DNA of 64,000 nucleotides. Source: Clostridiales bacterium. Lineage in GTDB: Bacteria; Bacillota; Clostridia; Lachnospirales; Lachnospiraceae. Location: positions 1-64,000 of the forward strand of contig JAHABX010000004.1 of NCBI GenBank assembly GCA_018376135.1, written 5' to 3'. This document shows, piece after piece, positions 50,820 to 59,680 of this stretch; the first letter of the stretch is position 1, and the number at the start of each line of letters is the position of its first letter. The notes under the pieces were generated by a model, which saw nothing but the letters and a program-made list of their open reading frames with translations, searched no databases and was not told the DNA's origin. Position numbers and translations under genes: made by a program.

Positions 50820-51923
50820 ATGAAATTCAAAAAAGTTTCACGTAAGTTGGCAGCTATGATGATGACCGGAGCAATGATGGTGTCGATGCTGGGAATGACA
50901 GTATCTGCGGCAAGGACAGGTGCAGTTGGAGATGATGGGGTATATTTTACCAAAACATTGAATATGGATGCTGCACAGGGAGCAAGTACCCCGAATGTTA
51001 CATTTACGTATACGATTACTCAGGGTAGCTATGTGGCGGCAACGGCGAATTCCCCGGAGATATTAGCTGGCATTGGAAGCCCGGTGGTTGGAACGGCTGT
51101 ATATAAAGCGGTTAATGATGAGTCTACTGAAGTGGACGAAACTGCGCTGGTGAAAAATGTAAAGGTAGATTTTGCAAACGTTACTTTTACGAAACCGGGC
51201 ATTTACCGTTATGTGATAACAGAGGAGTCGACTAATAATACGGATATCACGAATGATAAAACCGCAGTGCGTTATCTGGATGTTTATGTAGTGAATGATG
51301 GAAACGGATATAAGATTGCAAGTCAGGCGCTTTTCTCCGGAAATGCAACAGATGTACCGACCAAGGATGGTAACTCTTATAAATATGCATCCAAGAATGA
51401 TGGATTTACAAACACATATACCACATATGAGCTGACGCTGGATAAGACTGTTACCGGAACGATGGGAGATAAAGGAAATCTATTCAAGTTTACCATTAAC
51501 TTTACGAACGGACCGGCGAATGGCAGCTTTACTTATGGAACGCAAAAGGTTGAGTTAGATGCAAACGGTGTAGCCAATGTAACTGGTATTGAGCTGGCAG
51601 ATGCGACAGCTGCAATCAAGATCACGGGTATTCCGTCAACTGTAAAATATACAGTAACAGAGACAATTAATAAAACCGATGGATACACAACTACTTATAC
51701 AGTAAATGAAACAGCCGGAACGGCTACAGCAAGTGATACAGCAGTGACAAGTGCAGAGCATACGATGGGGAAAATCAATAATGCGGTTGTTGTAAATAAC
51801 CATAAGGATGCGGTTTCCCCTACCGGTATCGCTCTCACCATCGCTCCGTACATCCTGATGGTAGCGCTTGCAGGTGTATTCGCATTCCTGTTCCTGCGCA
51901 GAAGAAACCGTGCAGATTTCTAG
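50820..51923 (+). CDS. Major pilin subunit with sortase signal
   Basis: A 367-residue precursor with signal peptide (KLAAMMMTGAMMVSMLGMTVSA core, start MKFKKVSRK), an FctA/Spy0128-like isopeptide pilin body (FTKPGIYRYVITEES; VRYLDVYVVNDGNGYKI), a second beta domain (YELTLDKTVTGTMGDKGNLF), and the cell-wall sorting signal SPTGI followed by a hydrophobic helix and RRRNRADF. Lysine, asparagine and glutamate residues for internal isopeptide bonds are plausible in the E-box VITEES. It is followed by a class B sortase gene that probably polymerises it. Confidence 0.92.
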   Translation: MKFKKVSRKLAAMMMTGAMMVSMLGMTVSAARTGAVGDDGVYFTKTLNMDAAQGASTPNVTFTYTITQGSYVAATANSPEILAGIGSPVVGTAVYKAVNDESTEVDETALVKNVKVDFANVTFTKPGIYRYVITEESTNNTDITNDKTAVRYLDVYVVNDGNGYKIASQALFSGNATDVPTKDGNSYKYASKNDGFTNTYTTYELTLDKTVTGTMGDKGNLFKFTINFTNGPANGSFTYGTQKVELDANGVANVTGIELADATAAIKITGIPSTVKYTVTETINKTDGYTTTYTVNETAGTATASDTAVTSAEHTMGKINNAVVVNNHKDAVSPTGIALTIAPYILMVALAGVFAFLFLRRRNRADF

Positions 51924-51981
51924 ATTTCTAATTGCTTTGAGCAATTGACAAAATAAGATTTATTAAAGGAGGCAGACCGGA

Positions 51982-52770
51982 GTGGAGACAGCGGCAAGGC
52001 TTGCACGGGCAGGCAACCGGATACTGAGCGCTGTGGCGGCGCTGATGATCCTGCTGATGTTCCTGTATGGGGGCTACTCCCTCTGGGACACTTCCATGGT
52101 ATACCGCGGAGCATTTATTTCCGATGATCTTCTGCAGTTCAAGCCCGTCGATACGGGAGAGGGACAGGAGGAGAATCCGACGCTGGAGGAGCTTCAGGCG
52201 TTGAACCCGGATGTCCGGGGATGGCTCACCATTGACGATACCCACATTGACTATCCCGTTGTGCAGGGGGAGACGGATATGGACTACATCAACAAGGATG
52301 TGTACGGGGCATTTGCCCTGTCCGGTTCGATTTTCCTTTCCTGCCTGAACAGCCCGGATTTTTCCGACGGCTACAGTCTGGTGTATGGGCATCACATGGA
52401 CAATGGGGGCATGTTCGGAGACGTGGTAGAGTTCGCGGATGAGAATTATTTTGAAGAGCATAAAACAGGGACGCTGTATCTGCCCCACGGCACATACAGC
52501 ATCCGCCTGTTTGCCTGTGTGGAGACAGACGCCTATGATCGGGTTGTCTATCAGCCGCAGGCGCAGGAGAAAGGGAATGTCTCAGAGCTTCTGACCTATC
52601 TGGAGGAGGAAGCCGTGCAGTACCGGGAGATCGGTGTGGAGGCGGACGACAGCGTGATTGGACTGTCCACCTGTGCGGATGCGGAGACAAATGGCCGTGT
52701 AATTGTGTTCGGGCGGCTGGAAAAAATAAGCCAGACACAAGAAGGAGGTGCTTCAAACGAAGATGAATGA
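51982..52770 (+). CDS. srtB: Class B sortase
   Basis: A 262-residue sortase with an N-terminal membrane helix (SAVAALMILLMFLYGGYSLW), the SrtB opening NPDVRGWLTIDDTHIDYPVVQ, catalytic His in YGHHMDNGGMF, Cys in LSTCAD and Arg in NGRVIVFG. GTG 51982 follows AAGGAGG with a 9-base gap. Class B sortases serve as pilin polymerases in several pilus loci lacking class C enzymes. It should recognise the SPTG, PPSG and SPQTG signals of its three neighbours, which differ from each other. Confidence 0.94.
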   Translation: METAARLARAGNRILSAVAALMILLMFLYGGYSLWDTSMVYRGAFISDDLLQFKPVDTGEGQEENPTLEELQALNPDVRGWLTIDDTHIDYPVVQGETDMDYINKDVYGAFALSGSIFLSCLNSPDFSDGYSLVYGHHMDNGGMFGDVVEFADENYFEEHKTGTLYLPHGTYSIRLFACVETDAYDRVVYQPQAQEKGNVSELLTYLEEEAVQYREIGVEADDSVIGLSTCADAETNGRVIVFGRLEKISQTQEGGASNEDE

Positions 52771-53452
52771 TAAGATGCGAAAAATTTTCAGCATGCTGCT
52801 CCTTCCGCTGCTTTTTGTGGTCGTACTGTTCCCGAAGCAGGCAGATGCGAAAGGAAGTTCCTGTACCGCGGTGATTCCGGTGGAGATCACGGTGGCAGGC
52901 GAGAAGATACCGTCTGGAGTGGAATATAAGGTTGTACTGGAAGCAGTGACGAAGGATGCTCCGATGCCGGAGAAGACCAGCATCGTGGTGAAGGACGCGG
53001 GAAAGGGTCAGTTTGGTGTGATGACCTACACGGAGCCGGGAGATTATCAGTACCGAGTGCGTCAGGAGGATGGCAAAGCTGACCGCTTTACCTATGATAC
53101 GACAGCCTATCTGGTTACGGTCCGTGTGGTAAATGACGGACAGGACGGGCTGAAGGCAGAGGTATGGGCAGTCCGTGAGGGTTCCAGTGAGAAGGCGGAT
53201 GCAGTCCGCTTCAAGAACAGCTATCAGGCGCCCGAAGAGCATCACGATGATGACGATGACGACGATGATGACGACGATGTGGTAGTTACGCCGCCGCAGA
53301 ACCCGACGGGGCTTCAGTCTCCGCAGACCGGAGATCAGGCAAATGTGGCACTGTGGGGAAGCCTGACTGGATTGGCGCTGGCAGCACTGGCTGCAATGGC
53401 TCTGATCCATCATACGGACAGAAAAAAACAGAAAAACAAGATTACAGATTAG
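52763..53452 (+). CDS. Minor/basal pilin with poly-aspartate tract
   Basis: A 229-residue secreted protein with signal peptide (MLLLPLLFVVVLFPKQADA), one FctA-like pilin domain (FGVMTYTEPGDYQYRVRQED; TAYLVTVRVVNDG), an 11-aspartate run after EEHH, a proline-rich linker, sorting motif SPQTGD, a helix and a basic tail. AAGGAGG is 14 bases from ATG 52763; GTG 52748 would be too close, so the start is uncertain. The position after the sortase gene and the linker suggest a wall-anchoring basal subunit. Confidence 0.88.
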   Translation: MNDKMRKIFSMLLLPLLFVVVLFPKQADAKGSSCTAVIPVEITVAGEKIPSGVEYKVVLEAVTKDAPMPEKTSIVVKDAGKGQFGVMTYTEPGDYQYRVRQEDGKADRFTYDTTAYLVTVRVVNDGQDGLKAEVWAVREGSSEKADAVRFKNSYQAPEEHHDDDDDDDDDDDVVVTPPQNPTGLQSPQTGDQANVALWGSLTGLALAALAAMALIHHTDRKKQKNKITD

Positions 53453-53471
53453 AGAAAGGGAGCGAAAGATT

Positions 53472-54908
53472 ATGCCCAGAACCGCCGCGGATTTAACGGG
53501 ACAACGGTTTGGAAAGCTGGTCGTAGACGGATTTGCCGGATACGGGGAAAGCGGAAGACAGAAGGTATCGCTCTGGAACTGCCGGTGCGACTGTGGGAAT
53601 ACCTGCACCGCAGCCGGATATCTGTTAAAGAATGGCCGCAGGAAAAGCTGCGGCTGTATTCGTTTTACAGCGAAGGAGCTGGTAGGAAAGCGGTACGGGA
53701 TGCTGACGGTCCTTAGGGAGGACCCGGACAACAGGACAACGCTTCAGAAGGTTATCTGCCGCTGCGACTGCGGCAGGGAGAAGAGCGTGGCGACCCGTGA
53801 CCTGAAGAACGGCAAGGCAGTAAGCTGCGGCTGTGACCGGCTGCGGCTGCGCAAAAGAACGGATTTCAGAGAACGGCAGTACGATGAGCGCATGGAGCGG
53901 AAGCGGGAAGCTTTTGGAAAAGGCGATTTCTCGGAGATCATTGTCTTATCGGACTGGGTCTATATCTGGCTTAGGGACGTACTACCCAATGTGGTCAAGG
54001 AAACGACCATCCGCATGTATGCGGAGACAATGGATCACCATATCCTGCCGAGTCTTGGGACGCTGCCGCTGGAGGAGCTGACGGAGCAGGCGGTGCAGAA
54101 GTGGATCGGACATCTGCAGGAGGCGTCCATCCCGGGTACGCAGTCCGGGCGGATGACAGAGGGAACGGTGAGAAATACGCTTTCGGTACTGAGCGGCTGT
54201 ATGCGGGATGCGCAGAAATATGGTCTGATCGACCGGAATCCCTGCCTGGAGAACGCGTGGACGCTGAAGAGCCGTAATGTATGGGAACAGCAGTCGTGGC
54301 TGGACGAGGAGCAGATACGGGTGCTGGAGCCGCTGCTTGCAGCCTATCAGGACGAGGACGGCTATCCCATCGGGCTGGGGTTCCAGCTGGTGCTCTATAC
54401 GGGCATCACTTTAAGCGAGGCGGCCGCACTGCGCTGGCGGAATGTGGACATTCCGGGACAGCGGCTGAAGGTGGAGGATTTTGTCGCAGTCAAGCGGGAA
54501 GGCGGCGAGAACGGCGAGGAGCGCAGGTATGAGCTGGAACCGCTCACGGGAAGAAAACGGCGCGAGGTGCCGGTGCCGGGCGTGCTCCTGCGCCGCCTGA
54601 AGGAGCTTTCCGGAGAATACGGCGGCAGACCGGAGGATTTTGTGCTGAGCCGTTCGGATCAGGAGCCGATCCGTATGGACCGGATGCGCGCCGCTTTGAT
54701 GCGCCGGGCAAATTCCTGCGGAATGGGACCGGTAACACTCCGGATGCTGCGGGATACCTATGCGGTGCGCGCGGTACAGTCGGGGGCTACCTCGGATACC
54801 ATTGCGGAGCTGATGGGTTTCGCTTCCTCGCAGCAGGTCATCCGAAGATATATGCCCAGGAGTGTGACCGACAAGCAGGAATTAGTCAGAAGAATGTTCG
54901 GAGAGTAG
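53472..54908 (+). CDS. Zinc-motif/tyrosine-recombinase fusion with degenerate active site
   Basis: A 478-residue protein. Residues about 8-121 hold two similar units with the motif CRCDCG (C37-C41, C96-C100) and SCGC (C60-C62, C119-C121), likely zinc-binding DNA-recognition modules. Residues about 150-475 are a tyrosine-recombinase fold. The catalytic set is eroded: box-I arginine is T313 (TGITLSEA), the HxxR histidine is R424 (RMLRD), and the second histidine is F450 (MGFAS). Only R427 and Y460 remain. It closes the pilus operon, 19 bp after the basal pilin. It may act as a DNA-binding accessory or directionality factor for the switch, or be a decaying integrase. Confidence 0.82.
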   Translation: MPRTAADLTGQRFGKLVVDGFAGYGESGRQKVSLWNCRCDCGNTCTAAGYLLKNGRRKSCGCIRFTAKELVGKRYGMLTVLREDPDNRTTLQKVICRCDCGREKSVATRDLKNGKAVSCGCDRLRLRKRTDFRERQYDERMERKREAFGKGDFSEIIVLSDWVYIWLRDVLPNVVKETTIRMYAETMDHHILPSLGTLPLEELTEQAVQKWIGHLQEASIPGTQSGRMTEGTVRNTLSVLSGCMRDAQKYGLIDRNPCLENAWTLKSRNVWEQQSWLDEEQIRVLEPLLAAYQDEDGYPIGLGFQLVLYTGITLSEAAALRWRNVDIPGQRLKVEDFVAVKREGGENGEERRYELEPLTGRKRREVPVPGVLLRRLKELSGEYGGRPEDFVLSRSDQEPIRMDRMRAALMRRANSCGMGPVTLRMLRDTYAVRAVQSGATSDTIAELMGFASSQQVIRRYMPRSVTDKQELVRRMFGE

Positions 54909-54930
54909 GATACGCTCCGTGTATCAGAGG

Positions 54931-54960
54931 ACCGCAGCGGCATCTGTCGCTGCGGTTTTT
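54931..54960 (+). terminator. Terminator at the end of the pilus operon
   Basis: Perfect 9-bp stem ACCGCAGCG / CGCTGCGGT (54931-54939 / 54948-54956) and a T-run. Confidence 0.92.
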
Positions 54961-55058
54961 ACTGTCTGAAAGTTCGGAAGACGGTCAAATTTGTTAAATA
55001 TATCACAAAAATATGGCAAAAAAAGAAATGTATTCTGTGAAAATAGCACAAAAGAGGC

Positions 55059-55132
55059 TTGACTTTCCTGTGGGATATGTTATGATATTTATGTGCGCAG
55101 AGGAACCTACGGTTACACGATGCGCTTTTTTT
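55059..55132 (+). promoter_or_regulatory. ppdK promoter and structured leader with U-run
   Basis: TTGACT (55059-55064), 16 bp, TATGAT (55081-55086). The leader from about 55093 folds as GCGCA (55095-55099) with TGCGC (55121-55125), enclosing AACC/GGTT (55104-55107 / 55111-55114), and is followed at once by seven T (55126-55132). This resembles a very short attenuator or small-ligand leader. No known riboswitch consensus was recognised. Confidence 0.55.
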
Positions 55133-55163
55133 ATTCATAATTATTATTTTAGGAGGACATGTA

Positions 55164-57785
55164 ATGGCAAAATGGGTTTATTTGTTTAAAGAGGGCGATG
55201 CCAGCATGAGGAACCTGTTGGGAGGAAAGGGAGCGAATCTGGCAGAGATGACCAACCTTGGGCTACCGATTCCGCAGGGCTTTACCGTAACAACAGAGGC
55301 TTGTACGGATTACTATGACAATGATGAGAGAATTTCCGATGAGATTCAGGAGCAGATCATGGCTGCACTTGTATTTCTTGAGGGACTGCAGGGCAAGAAG
55401 TTTGGTGATACGGAGGATCCGTTACTGGTATCCGTGCGTTCCGGCGCTCGTGCTTCCATGCCTGGTATGATGGACACGATCCTGAACCTGGGTCTGAATG
55501 ATGTATCCGTAGAAGGCTTTGCAAAGAAGACAGGTAATCCGAGATTTGCATATGATTCCTACCGTCGTTTCATCCAGATGTATTCGGATGTTGTTATGGA
55601 GGTTCCGAAGTCTTATTTTGAGAAAATCATTGATGAAGTAAAAGAGGCGAAGGGCGTACATTTTGATACAGAACTGACCGCTGATGATTTAAAAGAACTG
55701 ATTGCAAGATTCAAGGCAGTTTATAAGGAAGCAAAGGAAGAGGATTTCCCGCAGGATCCGAAGGAGCAGCTTATGGGAGCTGTAAAGGCAGTATTCCGTT
55801 CCTGGGACAACCCGCGTGCGATCGTTTACCGCCGTATGAACGACATTCCGGGCGACTGGGGAACCGCAGTCAACGTACAGGCGATGGTATTCGGTAATAT
55901 GGGCGAGACCTCCGGTACCGGCGTTGCATTTACCCGTAACCCGTCCACTGGTGAGAAGGGTATCTATGGTGAGTACCTGATCAATGCGCAGGGCGAGGAT
56001 GTAGTTGCAGGTGTACGTACCCCGCAGCCGATCAGCAAGCTGGCAGAGGATCTTCCGGAGTGCTACGAGGAGTTCATGAAGATCGCAAATAAACTGGAGA
56101 ATCACTATCGTGATATGCAGGATATGGAGTTCACGATCCAGGAAGGTCATCTGTATTTCCTGCAGACCCGTAACGGCAAGAGAACCGCTCCGGCAGCGCT
56201 GCAGATTGCCTGCGATATGGTAGATGAGGGCATGATCTCTCAGGAGGAAGCCGTACTCCGTATTGAAGCAAAATCTCTGGATCAGCTCCTGCATCCGACC
56301 TTTGATCCGGCAGCTCTGAAGGCAGGCAAGGTAGTGGGACAGGCTCTTCCGGCATCTCCGGGAGCAGCAGCAGGAAAGGTATATTTTACTGCAGATGAGG
56401 CAAAGGCAGCTCACGAGAAGGGCGAGCGGGTTATTCTGGTTCGTCTGGAGACCTCTCCGGAGGATATCGAGGGTATGCATGCGGCTGAGGGTATCCTGAC
56501 CGTCCGCGGCGGTATGACCTCTCATGCAGCGGTTGTTGCCCGTGGTATGGGAACCTGCTGTGTATCCGGATGCGGCGAGATCAAGATCTCCGAGGAAGAG
56601 AAGTGGTTTGACCTTGGCGGCGAGCATTTCGTAGAGGGTGATTACATTTCTCTGGACGGAAGCACCGGTAAGATCTATCAGGGAGATATCCCGACGCAGG
56701 AAGCTGCGATCACTGGCAATTTCCAGAGAATCATGGGATGGGCAGACAAGTTCCGCCGTCTGAAAGTACGTACGAATGCAGATACTCCGGAGGATACGGA
56801 GAATGCAGTGCGTCTTGGCGCTGAGGGTATCGGTCTGTGCCGTACCGAGCACATGTTCTTTAATCCGGAGAGAATTCCGAAGATGCGCAAGATGATCCTG
56901 TCTGACAGTCAGGAAGCGAGAGAGGCAGCTCTTATGGAACTGCTCCCGTTCCAGAAGCAGGATTTCAAGGCTATGTACAAGGCTCTGAAGGGCAGACCGA
57001 TGACCGTACGTTATCTGGATCCGCCTCTGCATGAGTTTGTTCCGACCGATGAGGAAGATATCAGGGCACTGGCAGAGGATATGGGACTTACCCCGGCAGA
57101 AGTAAAGGCAAAATGCAATGAGCTTCACGAGTTCAACCCGATGATGGGTCATCGTGGATGCCGTCTGGCAGTTACTTATCCGGAGATCGCAAAGATGCAG
57201 ACCCGTGCCGTTATGGAAGCTGCTATCGAAGTAGAGGCAGAGGATGGATTTGAGATCGCTCCTGAGATCATGATTCCTCTGGTTGGCGAGCGCAAGGAGC
57301 TCAGATTTGTAAAACAGATCGTAGAAGAGACCGCTGAGCTGGTGAAGAAGGAAAAAGGTTCCGATATTCAGTATCATATTGGTACCATGATCGAGATCCC
57401 GAGAGCAGCGCTGACTGCAGACGAGATCGCAAAGGAAGCAGAGTTCTTCTCCTTCGGAACCAATGACCTGACCCAGATGACCTTCGGCTTCTCCCGTGAC
57501 GATGCAGGCAAGTTCCTGGATTCTTACTACAAGGTTAAGATCTACGAGTCCGATCCGTTTGCAAGACTGGATCAGACCGGTGTTGGCAAGCTGGTGAAGA
57601 TGGCAGCAGAGCTGGGACGTTCTGTCAGACCGGATATCAAGCTTGGTATCTGTGGTGAGCATGGCGGAGATCCGTCTTCCGTAGAGTTCTGTCATAAGGT
57701 AGGACTGAATTATGTGTCCTGTTCACCGTTCCGTGTGCCGATTGCAAGACTGGCAGCAGCACAGGCAGCGCTGAATGATAAATAA
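55164..57785 (+). CDS. ppdK: Pyruvate, phosphate dikinase
   Basis: An 873-residue PPDK. It has an ATP-grasp N-terminal half (LLGGKGANLAEMTNLGLPIP; VSVRSGARASMPGMMDTILN core SVRSGA), the swivelling phosphohistidine domain (GGMTSHAAVVARGMG) and the PEP/pyruvate barrel (GIGLCRTEHMFF; FSFGTNDLTQMTFGFSRDD core GTNDLTQ). It interconverts pyruvate, ATP and Pi with PEP, AMP and PPi. Together with the PPi-type phosphofructokinase it fits a PPi-linked glycolysis as in other clostridia. AGGAGG precedes the ATG. Confidence 0.97.
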   Translation: MAKWVYLFKEGDASMRNLLGGKGANLAEMTNLGLPIPQGFTVTTEACTDYYDNDERISDEIQEQIMAALVFLEGLQGKKFGDTEDPLLVSVRSGARASMPGMMDTILNLGLNDVSVEGFAKKTGNPRFAYDSYRRFIQMYSDVVMEVPKSYFEKIIDEVKEAKGVHFDTELTADDLKELIARFKAVYKEAKEEDFPQDPKEQLMGAVKAVFRSWDNPRAIVYRRMNDIPGDWGTAVNVQAMVFGNMGETSGTGVAFTRNPSTGEKGIYGEYLINAQGEDVVAGVRTPQPISKLAEDLPECYEEFMKIANKLENHYRDMQDMEFTIQEGHLYFLQTRNGKRTAPAALQIACDMVDEGMISQEEAVLRIEAKSLDQLLHPTFDPAALKAGKVVGQALPASPGAAAGKVYFTADEAKAAHEKGERVILVRLETSPEDIEGMHAAEGILTVRGGMTSHAAVVARGMGTCCVSGCGEIKISEEEKWFDLGGEHFVEGDYISLDGSTGKIYQGDIPTQEAAITGNFQRIMGWADKFRRLKVRTNADTPEDTENAVRLGAEGIGLCRTEHMFFNPERIPKMRKMILSDSQEAREAALMELLPFQKQDFKAMYKALKGRPMTVRYLDPPLHEFVPTDEEDIRALAEDMGLTPAEVKAKCNELHEFNPMMGHRGCRLAVTYPEIAKMQTRAVMEAAIEVEAEDGFEIAPEIMIPLVGERKELRFVKQIVEETAELVKKEKGSDIQYHIGTMIEIPRAALTADEIAKEAEFFSFGTNDLTQMTFGFSRDDAGKFLDSYYKVKIYESDPFARLDQTGVGKLVKMAAELGRSVRPDIKLGICGEHGGDPSSVEFCHKVGLNYVSCSPFRVPIARLAAAQAALNDK

Positions 57786-57810
57786 AAAGCAAAATTTTAT
57801 TTGAATTATA

Positions 57811-57838
57811 CCCCCGTCTTGAGAAAGGCGGGGGTTTT
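57811..57838 (+). terminator. Terminator after ppdK
   Basis: Stem CCCCCGTCTT / AAGGCGGGGG (57811-57820 / 57825-57834), loop GAGA, then TTTT. Confidence 0.92.
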
Positions 57839-57916
57839 GTACTTTACTAGGAAATTCCGATTTTTATAAGCTTGAAAAAAAGAGTCTATCGAACGTATGT
57901 CAGATAAACTCTTTGT

Positions 57917-59152
57917 TTATGTCAAATCTTTTGGTAGCTGAATAGCTCGAACCATGTCCCCTGCGCTGACTGGCGGAGAATTTCCGGGTGTAACAGCAAT
58001 CATACTGCAATTGTGAAAGGAAGCGATGCTTCCGTTGCGTTGCCCCTGATTTTCTTCAAAATACAGCTTACCATCCAGGGCGACTGCATGTCCTCGCAGT
58101 AGGCGGGATGCTGAACTGGTTTTTCGCATATCCTGGGAAATAGGGAGCCGGATTTCCTGGTTTCCACTCCTGGATCCCGTCAGTTTCCGCAGATAAGACT
58201 GAAGAACGACCAAAATGGACATCAGTGCTGCCGCAGGATTTCCCGAAAGTCCAAGCAGCACTTTACTGTTCCTGCGGGACACCAGCAGAGCACCGCCGGG
58301 CTTCATATTTACCTTCCAGAACAGGATATCCGCGCCGATTTTTTTGGCGGTAGAAACAGCAAAATCAAAGTCTCCGACGGATGCTCCGCCGGTGGTGATT
58401 ACAAGATCCGCATCAGAATCCATTTGGGTTCTGACTGAGGCGGAAATGGTGTCCAAATCGTCGGGAAGAATCGTGTCGGGGGAAACGACAAAGCCCATTT
58501 TTTCCAGATATCCCCGAAGCAGATAGTAGCTGCTGTTGTAGATACCATAGGGCATACGCTCCGTTCCTGGTTGAGAAAGTTCTGAACCGGTGGAGAGAAT
58601 CACGGCTTTCGGCTTCTGGAATACGGGAATCTGCGCCAGACCCTGGGACGCCAGAACACCCATAATGGCGGGGGATATGGTTTCTCCCCGGCAGGCAAGA
58701 ATTGCTCCGGCTTCGTAGTCCTCGCCGGTTATAATGATATTGCTTTGGGGTGCAAAAGCGCGGGAAACAGTCACGAACTGGCTGTTGTAAAACGTGTCCT
58801 CCTGTTTTACGACAACATCGGCACCTTCCGGAATGGGGGCACCGGTAAAAATCCGGACAGCAGTACCCGGACAAAGCAGGTCAACAACAGGTTCTCCCGC
58901 AGCCACAACGGCGGTCACCGGAAGCGTTCCGGGCAGATCCTTTGAATGCAGAGCAAACCCGTCAAACGGGCTTTTGTTGAATGGGGGCATTGGAAACGCC
59001 GCCTCAATATCCTCTGCAAGAATGCGCCCCTGTGCAGATGCAAGAGGGATGGTTTCTGTCTTGGGAGAGGCGTCCAGTGTTTGTATCATCCGGATGGCAT
59101 CATCCAGTTCAATGTGCTTGCGCATAGGATATTCCCACAGCCTTTCTGACAT
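57917..59152 (-). CDS. moeA: Molybdopterin molybdotransferase MoeA
   Basis: A 411-residue MoeA/gephyrin-E-like protein that inserts Mo or W into molybdopterin. The opening has SPFDGFALHSKD, the MoCF domain TTGGASVGDFDF, the late LSGNPAAALMSI and the C-terminal beta barrel. The ATG at 59152 overlaps the stop codon of the NTPase gene; an alternative start at 59167 lies inside that gene. As the last gene of the AOR operon it probably makes the tungstopterin or molybdopterin cofactor. Confidence 0.93.
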   Translation of the reverse strand: MSERLWEYPMRKHIELDDAIRMIQTLDASPKTETIPLASAQGRILAEDIEAAFPMPPFNKSPFDGFALHSKDLPGTLPVTAVVAAGEPVVDLLCPGTAVRIFTGAPIPEGADVVVKQEDTFYNSQFVTVSRAFAPQSNIIITGEDYEAGAILACRGETISPAIMGVLASQGLAQIPVFQKPKAVILSTGSELSQPGTERMPYGIYNSSYYLLRGYLEKMGFVVSPDTILPDDLDTISASVRTQMDSDADLVITTGGASVGDFDFAVSTAKKIGADILFWKVNMKPGGALLVSRRNSKVLLGLSGNPAAALMSILVVLQSYLRKLTGSRSGNQEIRLPISQDMRKTSSASRLLRGHAVALDGKLYFEENQGQRNGSIASFHNCSMIAVTPGNSPPVSAGDMVRAIQLPKDLT

Positions 59153-59679
59153 TATCGTTTGTTCCACTGCCGGATTTTTTCTGACAGCTCCTCATAAAGG
59201 GCATCCCGGTTTTCCTTTGTGATGACATAGCGCGCTGCCTTAGTATGCTGCCGGACCTGGTTCAGAAATGGGATATCGTAACGTTCTTTCACGGCGGCAA
59301 TGACCGGGATGTCTCCATCCAGCGCGTGAAGTACGGCATCACAAAACGGTTTGGAGCCCGTTTCCATGAAACCCAGCTCGTCCATAAAAATGATTCCCTC
59401 TTCTGCCTGTAGCAGCGGGACGCCCACATCGGTAAATACTTCGGTATTCACGGTGCGTTCCCTGCCTGTGCAGTCACCGATATGATTTTCCCGGGTGCGG
59501 AGACGCACCCTGTCGGCGGCAGGGTGAATATAGATGGAGTGATAGCCGGTTTCATCCCGGGGAGTAGACCGGGTTACAAATCCGGAAACAGGAAGGGTTG
59601 TAAGATTCAGCAGCTTCTCAATCAGTGTAGATTTTCCAACACCCCGGGGACCGCAGATCAGAATGTGTAATTTTTCCAT
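59152..59679 (-). CDS. THEP1-like nucleoside-triphosphatase (NTPase_1 family)
   Basis: A 175-residue P-loop protein with Walker A GPRGVGKST (residues 10-18), a Walker-B-like segment GIIFMDELGFME, and the overall pattern of the NTPase_1/THEP1 family. It lies between moeA and fdhD in a metal-pterin enzyme operon, so a role in cofactor maturation, like the nucleotide-dependent accessory MobB, is an inference. Its ATG is a few bases from the fdhD stop. Confidence 0.8.
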   Translation of the reverse strand: MEKLHILICGPRGVGKSTLIEKLLNLTTLPVSGFVTRSTPRDETGYHSIYIHPAADRVRLRTRENHIGDCTGRERTVNTEVFTDVGVPLLQAEEGIIFMDELGFMETGSKPFCDAVLHALDGDIPVIAAVKERYDIPFLNQVRQHTKAARYVITKENRDALYEELSEKIRQWNKR

Positions 59680-59680
59680 T

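Noticed and set aside
53472..54908. Genomic island boundary with att sites at the second recombinase
   Set aside because: No tRNA or direct repeat pair was found near it, and the protein lacks most catalytic residues; the nearest tRNA (30109) is 23 kb away.
55092..55132. PreQ1 or fluoride riboswitch in the ppdK leader
   Set aside because: The size is similar to preQ1-I, but neither consensus (A-rich 3' pseudoknot tail; GGCGAUGG-type core) is present.
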